Below are positions 7,441 to 13,917 of a stretch of DNA of 15,555 nt, piece after piece. The notes under the pieces are model-generated. The model searched no databases and was not told the origin of the DNA. It saw only the letters and a list, made by a program, of their open reading frames with translations. This DNA comes from Spirochaetota bacterium. Its GTDB lineage: Bacteria; Spirochaetota; Leptospiria; Turneriellales; Turneriellaceae. How positions within the stretch are numbered: position 1 is the first letter of the stretch; the number at the start of each line of letters is the position of its first letter. The stretch spans positions 1 through 15,555 of the forward strand of contig JAKQXK010000122.1 in assembly GCA_029561505.1 (NCBI GenBank), read 5' to 3'. The position numbers were made by a program, and so were the translations under genes.

Positions 7441-8737
7441 TAAATTGTTTCTGCAGACAATCCGCCCTGTGCTGGGGCTTTCGTTCTTACTGGTCTTGTC
7501 TGCGCTGAGCACGGGGTGCTCTAAATATGTCTATGAGCACGATGCGGGCCGCCTGTCGAGAGGCAGCTTTCTGTTTCTGAAACAGATCTATTATCAGGGG
7601 CAGTTTGAAGAAGAAGAGAATCTTGCGAAACGCAATCAGGCAATCGTCGACGATATGGCGACTGTCGAAGGTATAGGTGCTCTGGCCAAAAAGAAGGGAA
7701 TTCTCGAAGACGCATCTTATGCTGAATATATGTTTCGCCAAGAGCGCTCTCGCCACGGCAAGGCCGCAATCTGGTTCTGGCAGCAAAAATACAAAGAAAA
7801 GTTCAACTGGCAGATGCTGTTCTCTGCCGAAAAGCTGAGTTACGATGAAAGACAATTTGCCCGTTCATTGGCAGAAGCAGTGCGAAGCGCAAAACCCATA
7901 GAAGATCTTTTCGTCGCTGCTTTCGAGGGTAAGCCGGTTCACTACAAGAACCTGCGCAGTGTTATGTCGGTCTCAGACTATGCACAGCTGCCGACACTGA
8001 ATGAGGCCGCAATGCTGTCTGGCATGCGCGACGTGCTCAAGGCGTGGCTCGAAAAACAAATTCACGACAGAGTTGCATGGTCTATGAGCGCCGATGAGGC
8101 CGAGTTGCGCCGATTCGATCACAATCGTGTCGCGACGCTCTATCTCAAGGTCCGTTATGGCAAAGCCGGCAAAGGTATCTATCCCGGGGCGATGGATAAA
8201 ATTGCGCTCACGCCCACCGAGATTTACGATCACTACCATAAGCTGCAGAACACGCTCGCCGACGTTATCTGGGTGAAGGCGGCTTTTACTGTGGTTGCTG
8301 ACGACAGCCGTGCCGAAGAACTTATGGCAAAACTCGATAAAGGCGCCAACCTTGCAGAACTTGCCCCGAAATACGCGAGCGCACCGAAATTCATCAAAAC
8401 AGCTACGCCCACGCGCATTCTGGGTTACGATCGTCGCCAGGGCGTCGACGCTCGCGATAAGCGCGACTATTACGACCGGCTAATCATCGACATGGCGGCC
8501 CGCGACGTGGCGAAACCTGAGCCGTATTTGGGCAAAGACGGCATCGTTATCGTGAAGATCTACGAGGTTTCAAGATCGCTCGAACAGGTGAAGCTGCAAG
8601 ATGTGGCGTGGAAGGTCGAAAACGACCTCAGAACGAAAATGCTCAATAGCGTTTACGAACCCGACATCAAAGATGCCCGCAATAAACTGCGGTTTAAGTT
8701 CAACCAGAGATTGATTGATCGGCTGAATTATCTCTAA
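7433..8737 (+). CDS. Lipoprotein with SurA/PrsA-like (parvulin-type) region
   Basis: The lipoprotein signal is clear: MANKLFLQTIRPVLGLSFL then LSALSTGC with the acylated Cys at residue 29. The helical N-terminal half (30-270) resembles the chaperone part of SurA/PrsA proteins. Residues about 275-385 have the layout of a PpiC rotamase: strand WVKAAFTVV, helix AEELMAKLDKGANLAELAPKYA, a glycine region RILGYDRRQG, a helix, then a final strand GIVIVKIYEVSRS. A C-terminal helix (VENDLRTKMLNSVYEP) also fits. This suggests a periplasm-facing folding factor for envelope proteins. The similarity is by pattern only and catalytic residues cannot be confirmed, so it may be a chaperone without isomerase activity. 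Start GTG 7433 overlaps the stop of the small secreted gene by 8 bases. Confidence 0.65.
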   Translation: MANKLFLQTIRPVLGLSFLLVLSALSTGCSKYVYEHDAGRLSRGSFLFLKQIYYQGQFEEEENLAKRNQAIVDDMATVEGIGALAKKKGILEDASYAEYMFRQERSRHGKAAIWFWQQKYKEKFNWQMLFSAEKLSYDERQFARSLAEAVRSAKPIEDLFVAAFEGKPVHYKNLRSVMSVSDYAQLPTLNEAAMLSGMRDVLKAWLEKQIHDRVAWSMSADEAELRRFDHNRVATLYLKVRYGKAGKGIYPGAMDKIALTPTEIYDHYHKLQNTLADVIWVKAAFTVVADDSRAEELMAKLDKGANLAELAPKYASAPKFIKTATPTRILGYDRRQGVDARDKRDYYDRLIIDMAARDVAKPEPYLGKDGIVIVKIYEVSRSLEQVKLQDVAWKVENDLRTKMLNSVYEPDIKDARNKLRFKFNQRLIDRLNYL

Positions 8738-8740
8738 GCC

Positions 8741-8847
8741 CGCTGCCAGCTGCATCGCCAGACTGCCAAGAGCCCCGTCGTTTGCGGGCAAACGACTGCT
8801 AAAGCGGCCGAAGCGGCCTGCTCTTTGCATTCTGGCTGCTGGCAGCG
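8741..8847. other. Branched, long-stem structured element
   Basis: The intergenic DNA between two convergent genes folds on itself. A perfect outer stem of 10 bp (8741-8750 with 8838-8847) is followed by a 6/1-base bulge. Then comes a 17-position stem with 15 pairs (8757-8773 with 8820-8836). At the top are two hairpins: 8 bp GTCGTTTG/CAAACGAC (8777-8784/8789-8796) and 5 bp GGCCG/CGGCC (8806-8810/8814-8818). All pairs are Watson-Crick, so neither strand is favoured. There is no T-run for a standard terminator. It could be a structured 3' UTR, a small RNA, or a folded single-strand DNA site. Confidence 0.6.
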
Positions 8848-8848
8848 A

Positions 8849-8880
8849 GCTGACGGTTTTCCTGGCGGAAAACCGTCAGC
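8849..8880. terminator. Perfect 14-bp hairpin at the rpsI 3' end
   Basis: Bases 8849-8862 are the exact reverse complement of 8867-8880 with a 4-base loop. The rpsI stop codon (8878-8876, minus strand) lies within one arm. A T-run is missing on both sides, so it is either a T-less bidirectional terminator or an mRNA 3'-end stabiliser for the two convergent genes. Confidence 0.6.
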
Positions 8881-9376
8881 GCTTGCTGAACTGGGTAGCG
8901 CGGCGAGCTTTGTGCAAACCGTACTTCTTGCGCTCGACCATGCGTGGGTCGCGGCGCAAAAGCCCTGCTGCTTTGAGTTTTGTATGCTGCGTGTTGTCAG
9001 CGCGGTCAATGCTGCGCGCGATGCCGAGCGAAACGGCCTGCGCCTGGCCAGCTACACCGCCGCCATAGACATTGACCTTCACGTCGATCTGGCCAACACG
9101 CTCGGTAACTACCAGCGGCGCCAGAACAGCCGCGCGCAGGTCTGGGCGCGGAAAGTATTCATTGATGTCACGGTTGTTGATCGTGATTTTACCTGAACCC
9201 GGTTTCAGCGAAACGCGAGCAACCGCAGTCTTGCGGCGGCCTACGAACTGGTCAGTGGTCTTGCGTTCACGGCGAACTTGTGCCTCTGCCGCTACTGGTT
9301 TCAGCGATGCCTTACGCTTGGTCATCGATTCGGCCAGGGTTGGCGATGCGGGTCGGCGTTCTTGTGGTTTTTCCAT
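8876..9376 (-). CDS. rpsI: 30S ribosomal protein S9 (uS9) with N-terminal extension
   Basis: Component of the small-subunit head whose C-terminal tail reaches the P-site tRNA. The conserved part begins at QFVGRRKTAVARV (about 43-55), continues with PGSGKITINNRDINEYF, YGGGVAGQAQAVSLGIAR and GLLRRDPRMVERKKYGLHKARR, and ends in the canonical FSKR. At 166 aa it is longer than the usual 128-135 because of about 42 extra basic/polar residues at the N-terminus. ATG 9376 has AAGG about 7 bases upstream in the 14-base gap after rplM. The later ATG (residue 18) has no ribosome-binding site, so the extension is probably translated. It forms the standard rplM-rpsI operon. Confidence 0.97.
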   Translation of the reverse strand: MEKPQERRPASPTLAESMTKRKASLKPVAAEAQVRRERKTTDQFVGRRKTAVARVSLKPGSGKITINNRDINEYFPRPDLRAAVLAPLVVTERVGQIDVKVNVYGGGVAGQAQAVSLGIARSIDRADNTQHTKLKAAGLLRRDPRMVERKKYGLHKARRATQFSKR

Positions 9377-9390
9377 TATTTACCTTTATC

Positions 9391-9831
9391 TTATTTCGCT
9401 GCAGGCTGTTGGCCTTGCAGGTTATGCTCTGCACCCGCGAATACGCGCACGCGCGTCAGCAGTTTGCGACCATATTTCGTCTTTGGCAGCATGCCCTTTA
9501 CCGTGAGAAGCACCGCTTCGTCAGGCGCGATCTGCATCTGCTTCTTGTAAGAACGTGTCTTCATACCGCCGTAATAGCGGCTGTGCCAGATATATTCTTT
9601 TTCGGCTTCTTTGTTGCCTGAAACCTTTACCTGTGATGCGTTGATCACGACGACGTGATCGCCTACCAACTGGCCAGGCTGAAAGTTGGTCTTGTTCTTG
9701 CCCATCAGCAATGATGCAATTTTGGTGCTAACGCGGCCCAATATCGCGTCTTTCGCGTCGACCACGACCCATTTGTGTGTTAATTCGGCGCGCTTGGGAA
9801 AATGCGTACGCTGCCCTTTGAGAGGATCCAT
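9391..9831 (-). CDS. rplM: 50S ribosomal protein L13 (uL13)
   Basis: Early-assembly large-subunit protein. The 146-aa length matches the family (about 142). Recognisable stretches are KWVVVDAKDAILGRVSTKIA (about 20-39), the family-typical GDHVVVINASQVKVSG, YYGGMKTRSYK, AVLLTVKGMLPKTKYGR and LTRVRVFAGAEHNLQGQQP. It is the first gene of the rplM-rpsI operon. No clear Shine-Dalgarno sequence precedes ATG 9831: the upstream bases are a pyrimidine-rich TTCCTTTTCTGGCGCG. Control may therefore lie in the leader, where several hairpins can form. In several bacteria L13 represses its own operon; that is knowledge of the family, not something visible here. Confidence 0.97.
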   Translation of the reverse strand: MDPLKGQRTHFPKRAELTHKWVVVDAKDAILGRVSTKIASLLMGKNKTNFQPGQLVGDHVVVINASQVKVSGNKEAEKEYIWHSRYYGGMKTRSYKKQMQIAPDEAVLLTVKGMLPKTKYGRKLLTRVRVFAGAEHNLQGQQPAAK

Positions 9832-10095
9832 CGCGCCAGAAAAGGAAGTTCAGATAGAGCGTCGAGTAATTTGCGACTCTGAGGGCTGGTGCCAGAAGCC
9901 CCGTGTCCTGTCCAGCATTATGTCTCATTGTCATATTTCGGGGTGCTGTGCGCGTGACCCCGGTGAAGAGTGAGGATTTCCCCCGTGCTCATAGCCGACC
10001 GCTTGGCTGAATCTGCCCCCTATGCTTCTGGGGCATGCGCTTTACGCGCCCCGACAAAACTCTAGCCCGGTCTCTTCACGAGCCGGTGACACTAT
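9832..10095. other. Divergent region rplM / K+ channel with competing hairpins
   Basis: 264 bases with no credible ORF. Stem-forming parts are GGGCT/AGCCC around 9882-9899, CGGGGT/ACCCCG (9939-9944/9957-9962), TGCCCC/GGGGCA (10014-10019/10030-10035) and GGGGC/GCCCC (10030-10034/10048-10052). The last two share GGGGC 10030-10034 and cannot form together. A CATAAT near 9914-9919 on the minus strand (5 of 6 bases of TATAAT) could be an rplM -10, but lacks a -35. No convincing promoter is visible for the channel gene. Both promoters must lie here or be atypical. Confidence 0.4.
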
Positions 10096-11010
10096 ATGGC
10101 CAAAAGCATAAAAAAAAGAAATCCCCCTCGGCGCACCAGGTCTGCGCGCACGCACGCCAAAACTTCAGAACCGGACTATCAAGAAGACGCTGACAAAGCT
10201 AACCTGCGTGGCTGGCGCGCACGCGTGCACGAGATAGTCTACGAAGCCGATACCCCCGCAGGCAAGGCGTTCGATGTAACGCTGGTCTTTGCCATTTTCG
10301 CGAGCGTGCTGGTGCTGATGCTCGAGAGCGTGCGCCCGATCGAAGAAGCATGGCGCTGGCAGCTCAAGACCCTCGAGTGGATGTTCACTATTTTTTTTAG
10401 TCTCGAATATGCTCTGCGACTTTATTCGGTGACCAGACCACTGAAATACGCGACGAGCTTTTTTGGTCTCGTCGATTTGATAGCGGTGTTGCCGACCTGG
10501 GTGAGCTTCTTTTTTCCCGGCAGCCAGTATCTGCTGTCGGTGCGCGTGCTGCGCCTGCTTAGAATTTTCCGCATTCTGAAACTTGCGAACTATCTGTCGC
10601 AGGCCGAGATTCTCAAGCGAGCCCTCGTCAACAGCCGCCGCAAAATTATTGTGTTCTTGCTTACAGTCATGACTCTCGTTGTGATCATCGGCACCCTCGT
10701 CTACGTGATCGAAGGTGAACAGAACGGCTTCACGAGCATACCGACGGGCGTCTATTGGGCAATTGTCACTCTGACCACCGTCGGGTATGGCGACATCGCC
10801 CCCAAGACCGCGCTCGGGCAGTCGCTCGCGGCAATCGTCATGATTATGGGCTATGGCATTATCGCGGTACCGACGGGCATCGTGACAGCTGAGCTGACGC
10901 AGGCGAATGGCGAACCCAAGCCCGTTTCAACGCAGGCATGCCCGGCATGCAGCGCCGAAGGGCACGATAAAGACGCGAAGCACTGTAAATATTGCGGTGA
11001 AAAATTGTAG
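10096..11010 (+). CDS. Voltage-gated potassium channel with C-terminal zinc ribbon
   Basis: Six-TM Kv-type channel subunit, expected to form a tetramer in the inner membrane. A basic N-terminal tail (1-55) is followed by S1 (about 60-78), S2 (93-110) and S3 (121-138). The S4 voltage sensor reads VRVLRLLRIFRILKL, with Arg150, 153, 156, 159 and Lys162 at every third position. S5 (181-206), the selectivity filter TTVGYGD (227-233) and S6 complete the pore. The end carries CPAC...HCKYCGEKL with Cys282, 285, 297 and 300, a zinc ribbon known from some bacterial channels of this type. The TVGYGD filter shows K+ selectivity. ATG 10096 has no clear ribosome-binding site. The next gene, also with a zinc ribbon, follows after 61 bases on the same strand. 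Confidence 0.93.
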   Translation: MAKSIKKRNPPRRTRSARTHAKTSEPDYQEDADKANLRGWRARVHEIVYEADTPAGKAFDVTLVFAIFASVLVLMLESVRPIEEAWRWQLKTLEWMFTIFFSLEYALRLYSVTRPLKYATSFFGLVDLIAVLPTWVSFFFPGSQYLLSVRVLRLLRIFRILKLANYLSQAEILKRALVNSRRKIIVFLLTVMTLVVIIGTLVYVIEGEQNGFTSIPTGVYWAIVTLTTVGYGDIAPKTALGQSLAAIVMIMGYGIIAVPTGIVTAELTQANGEPKPVSTQACPACSAEGHDKDAKHCKYCGEKL

Positions 11011-11071
11011 TCTTTCAAAGCGCAGGTTCGTCATATAAAATAACCGAGGCGCCCGGCGCAGCGGTCGACCC

Positions 11072-11875
11072 ATGCTGCAACTCACGCGTATTACCAGGCA
11101 GGGTGATCTGCGAAAATATGCGTTCGAAGAATATTCGCGGCCAGGGTATTGCTCCCGCGCAGCAACGCTTTATGTTACGCCAGAATTTCAAATCGAAGCT
11201 ATCAGGCTGAACTCTTCGCATTTTGGCGTGGTGACCTGGTCCAGAGCGCGGGGTATTACCGAGTCGACTGCATGGCATGATGCGACACCAGGACATCAAC
11301 AACCGGGACATGGAGTCTACTACGCCGCGAGCGGCACCCGAAGTCAGGCTGGCATTGCACCCGACGTCATGGCAGATGTTCTGGCTTCCGCCCCTGATGA
11401 CGGCTTTCGCAGCCTTGTTCGTTCGTTCGTCGCAGACACGAATGGTACCTTGACTTATCCATTTCAGAACTACCGTCTTTCACCCGCCCAAACGACCGGG
11501 CAGATTCATGTCTTGCGCTATGCGCCTAAAGAGACGAATAGTCATAAGATCGAACTGACCTGGCACTCGGTGCGTTATGCCCTGCACCGCTACCTGCATC
11601 CGCTCGCTATGGCGCGAGGCGTCAGCAGCGAAGTGCGGGACTCGCTTGATCGCGTTCAGTATGAATGCCAGAACTGTGGCGCCACCAATGCTCTGCTGAC
11701 AGGCAATTGCGCTGCATGCGGTAGCCCGCGACCCCGATTGCCGGTCGCAGTTGTGTTGAGGTATTTGCTCAGGGCGAGTGTCGACATGAGTTATGCGCTC
11801 TATGTTGCGCTTTGCCTGAGCTTTCTGGTGATAACAATGTTTCGGGCGCTATCTCTTATGCCCGCTACGAATTGA
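11072..11875 (+). CDS. Unknown protein with zinc ribbon and C-terminal TM anchor
   Basis: Family not recognised. Residues 1-195 are soluble, of mixed composition with many His and Tyr (WHDATPGHQQPGHGVYY near 68-84). Residues 197-220 form a four-Cys zinc ribbon, YECQNCGATN...GNCAACGSPRPR, with Cys199, 202, 213 and 216. A single hydrophobic segment at about 240-258 (SYALYVALCLSFLVITMF) would anchor it with the bulk of the protein in the cytoplasm. No signal peptide is present. The nearest features upstream are the K+ channel on the same strand (61-base gap) and, downstream, an outer-membrane protein gene (36-base gap). No Shine-Dalgarno sequence is seen before ATG 11072. Sharing a zinc ribbon with the adjacent channel is suggestive of a linked role but may be coincidence. 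Confidence 0.65.
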   Translation: MLQLTRITRQGDLRKYAFEEYSRPGYCSRAATLYVTPEFQIEAIRLNSSHFGVVTWSRARGITESTAWHDATPGHQQPGHGVYYAASGTRSQAGIAPDVMADVLASAPDDGFRSLVRSFVADTNGTLTYPFQNYRLSPAQTTGQIHVLRYAPKETNSHKIELTWHSVRYALHRYLHPLAMARGVSSEVRDSLDRVQYECQNCGATNALLTGNCAACGSPRPRLPVAVVLRYLLRASVDMSYALYVALCLSFLVITMFRALSLMPATN

Positions 11876-11911
11876 CAGCGTGTGTAAAAGCGCCACCCGA
11901 TTCACCTAACT

Positions 11912-12817
11912 ATGTTGCGGGCCGCTATCTTATCTGCAGTGCTCTTGATTGCGCAGCTTTCTGGTGAAATTGACGCCGCCAGCGTCATGACTACGAACGG
12001 CCGTGTGCAGGGCAAGATTCTCACCGAGAATGCCGAAACCGTAACCGTGGGCGCCGAATCGGGTTCGACGCAGGTGATTAAGAGGTTAGATATCCTCATC
12101 ATTTACGACGATGCCGGCGATGTTCTGTGGCAGAACCCTGATATCGTTTCGAGCGAGGCAGTGAAAGAGGCTGCACCCGCCGCACCTGAGCTGCCGCTAA
12201 GAAAAATCTTCAGCGCCGAACTGCATGCCGGCGGCGGGCTCTCAAGCCCGAGTTCTCTTTTCAGCAGTTTCTACGCGAGCAGCGGGCCCGACTATCACTA
12301 TGAAATTGTCACCGAAGCAGCCGCGCTCTGGCATTTTACCGAGAGCGACGCTCTGGTCTTCGGCCTGGGTTACGGGCATCGAAATCTCACCGCGGCAGGC
12401 ATTAACCTGAACGCACAGCGAGGTACGGCGACCTGGCCACTCAATTTTTTCGACACGCGCATCGGTTACCGCATGCAGGGCAGCTTCGGTTTCGCGGAGC
12501 TCGGGTTTTTATATGCGCTGCCGCTGGGTACGGTGTCGGTTCAGCACCAGTCAGCCGCAGGCACGGCCAACATCGCAGCACCGCAACTTGCACAACAGTC
12601 TTATGGTGCGGTCTATTTGGCGGCAGGTTTTTCGCTGCCGCTGAACGACAAGATGGCGCTTCTAACCTTCGCGCGCATGGACCAGGGCTTAGGCGCCGCG
12701 GTGCGCGGTGAAGTGGCAACGCAGGTTGACTTCGCGGGCAAGGCAGAAAGCACGACAACGCTCGCGCTCGTGCCATGGAGCGTGGGTGTTTATTTGGGAG
12801 TGAATTATCGTATTTGA
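11912..12817 (+). CDS. Outer-membrane beta-barrel-like protein, 301 aa
   Basis: Signal peptide MLRAAILSAVLLIAQLSGEIDA, cleaved after about residue 22. Residues 23-75 form a small beta domain with the pattern NGRVQGKILTENAETVTV...VIKRLDILIIYDD, a G-V-x-G-x-I strand series. An Ala/Pro linker (AAPAAPELPL) follows. From about residue 100 to the end there are alternating hydrophobic, Gly/Ala/Tyr-rich strands (LVFGLGYGHRN, FGFAELGFLYALPLG, AVYLAAGFSLPL, WSVGVYLGVNYRI), ending in an aromatic-containing strand as in outer-membrane barrels. The function is unknown. No Shine-Dalgarno sequence is seen. A TTGACA at 11872-11877 could be a -35 but lacks a good -10. The stop lies at the edge of a 16-bp hairpin shared with the convergent gene. 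Confidence 0.7.
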   Translation: MLRAAILSAVLLIAQLSGEIDAASVMTTNGRVQGKILTENAETVTVGAESGSTQVIKRLDILIIYDDAGDVLWQNPDIVSSEAVKEAAPAAPELPLRKIFSAELHAGGGLSSPSSLFSSFYASSGPDYHYEIVTEAAALWHFTESDALVFGLGYGHRNLTAAGINLNAQRGTATWPLNFFDTRIGYRMQGSFGFAELGFLYALPLGTVSVQHQSAAGTANIAAPQLAQQSYGAVYLAAGFSLPLNDKMALLTFARMDQGLGAAVRGEVATQVDFAGKAESTTTLALVPWSVGVYLGVNYRI

Positions 12818-12854
12818 TTATTAATGGGTTACCAAAGTTAACCCATTAATAATC
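12816..12854. terminator. Perfect 16-bp hairpin shared by two convergent genes
   Basis: Bases 12816-12831 are the exact reverse complement of 12839-12854, with a 7-base loop. Two bases of the TGA of the plus-strand gene (12815-12817) and the whole TAA of the minus-strand gene (12848-12846) fall within the arms. The stem is AT-rich at its base and has no T-run after it. It is probably a bidirectional terminator or 3'-end stabiliser. Confidence 0.65.
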
Positions 12855-13418
12855 GCCATCTAAAAGAAGCGAAACCACGCGCCTCGCACCGAGCGGCAAT
12901 TTTTCTGCCGCAGTCTCTGCTGTCGTTGTGCCCGTGTCTTTCGCTGCCGCAATAACTCGCTTAGTCGAAATCTGGTAGAGCGCTGCATAGTGGTCGACGT
13001 TCGTCACCGGGCCGACTGCGCCTGCTTTTTCAGCAGTCACGAAAATAATATAATCGAATTTCACTCCAAATTTGTTGCCAGCTTTGAGCGTGGCGTTCAG
13101 AGCCAGCTGCGCCATCGGGTCGAGATCTTTGGTGCCACTCTTGTCGAGACCGAGCCTCGCTGCGGTGACCGGTAGTTCAAGCGCCGGCGCAGGCATCAGC
13201 GGCAGCACATGAATTGAGCCAGCTTTGTCGCCCGCAGCCGATCGGTAAAGCGCCTCGACGGCGGGTGTCGCCGAAACGCGGTCTTGCGCGGCAATGAGCA
13301 CGGCTTTACCCTTAAAGGTGAAGCGCGTCTTACCCGAAGGGTAGCGTTCGTAGCTGCTGCAACCCGCTGCGACCACGAACGCGATGCCGAGAGAGAGGCG
13401 AATGAGAGTGCGATGCAT
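12846..13418 (-). CDS. Unrecognised lipoprotein, 190 aa
   Basis: MHRTLIRLSLGIAFVVAAGC gives a textbook lipoprotein signal with the acylated Cys at residue 20. The mature protein has a beta-strand-like FTFKGKAVLIAAQD, a helical VEALYRSAA, a central LDPMAQLALNATLKAG helix, and VKFDYIIFVTAEKAG. This looks like a compact alpha/beta domain that could bind a partner in the periplasm, but I cannot name a family. No Shine-Dalgarno sequence precedes ATG 13418. The gene lies just downstream of the terminator of the Hsp20 operon, with only about 37 bases between the T-run and the ATG. It must have its own tightly packed promoter or depend on read-through. Confidence 0.7.
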   Translation of the reverse strand: MHRTLIRLSLGIAFVVAAGCSSYERYPSGKTRFTFKGKAVLIAAQDRVSATPAVEALYRSAAGDKAGSIHVLPLMPAPALELPVTAARLGLDKSGTKDLDPMAQLALNATLKAGNKFGVKFDYIIFVTAEKAGAVGPVTNVDHYAALYQISTKRVIAAAKDTGTTTAETAAEKLPLGARRVVSLLLDGDY

Positions 13419-13456
13419 AGAAGCGGCGAATCTGAGAGAGAAGCCGATGCGAAAAG

Positions 13457-13498
13457 GGAAAAAGAAAAACCCTGAGGCGGTTAAAGCCGCGCTCAGGG
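13457..13498 (-). terminator. Rho-independent terminator of the Hsp20 operon
   Basis: On the minus strand CCCTGAG (13498-13492) pairs with CTCAGGG (13476-13470), and inner CGCG/GCGG bases extend the stem (13490-13487 with 13480-13477) with one bulged base at 13491. The loop is 6 bases. The 3' arm is followed by TTTTTCTTTTT. It sits 17 bases after the stop of the second Hsp20 gene. Confidence 0.92.
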
Positions 13499-13514
13499 TG
13501 ACAAAGTAGCCGTG

Positions 13515-13904
13515 TTATTTCACGGTTACGGCAATATTCTTCTTGGCGCTGGCCTTGCGGGGCAGCGTTACCTGAAGAACACCGTTTGCAATTTCAGCAG
13601 AGATTTTCTCTGCGTCTACATCTTCGCTGACGCGAAATGCCCGCTCGTAGTTGGCGAAGCGAAATTCACGGCGAATGTGCTCTGCGTCGTTTGCCGCAGC
13701 CACTGACTGCGCCTTAATGGTCACGACACCGTTTTCGTATGTGACATTGACGCTATCTTTGTTCGCACCCGGTACGTCGGCAAAGATCGTGTAGCCCGCT
13801 TCACCCTCGGTAATGTCGACCGCAGGTACATAGGTGACACCCGCTGAGACCTGGGGTTTTTCTGCCTGAGTGGTCTCTTCTTGTTTTTTGGTTATTCCGA
13901 ACAT
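13515..13904 (-). CDS. Small heat-shock protein, Hsp20 family (second gene)
   Basis: ATP-independent holdase chaperone of the alpha-crystallin family, 129 aa. The domain spans about residues 25-125: YVPAVDITEGEAGYTIFADVPG, VNVTYENGVVTIKAQS, EFRFANYERAFRVSEDVD, and the signature NGVLQVTLPRK. The terminal NIAVTVK carries an I-x-V that could serve in oligomer assembly. ATG 13904 is preceded by AGGAGG at 13915-13910, a near-ideal ribosome-binding site; an upstream TTG in frame is not needed. It follows the first Hsp20 gene by 13 bases and shares its promoter and CIRCE operator. The two proteins differ in sequence and may form mixed oligomers. Confidence 0.95.
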   Translation of the reverse strand: MFGITKKQEETTQAEKPQVSAGVTYVPAVDITEGEAGYTIFADVPGANKDSVNVTYENGVVTIKAQSVAAANDAEHIRREFRFANYERAFRVSEDVDAEKISAEIANGVLQVTLPRKASAKKNIAVTVK

Positions 13905-13917
13905 ATCAGCCTCCTGT

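Noticed and set aside
8741..8847. Integron attC site
   Set aside because: The size and folded shape are similar, but the outer arms lack the GTTRRRY/RYYYAAC ends and no integrase or gene cassettes are present.
9960..10015. tRNA-like string on the minus strand (GCCAAGCGGTCGGCTA)
   Set aside because: It resembles a D-arm, but no acceptor stem, anticodon arm or T-arm can be placed around it.
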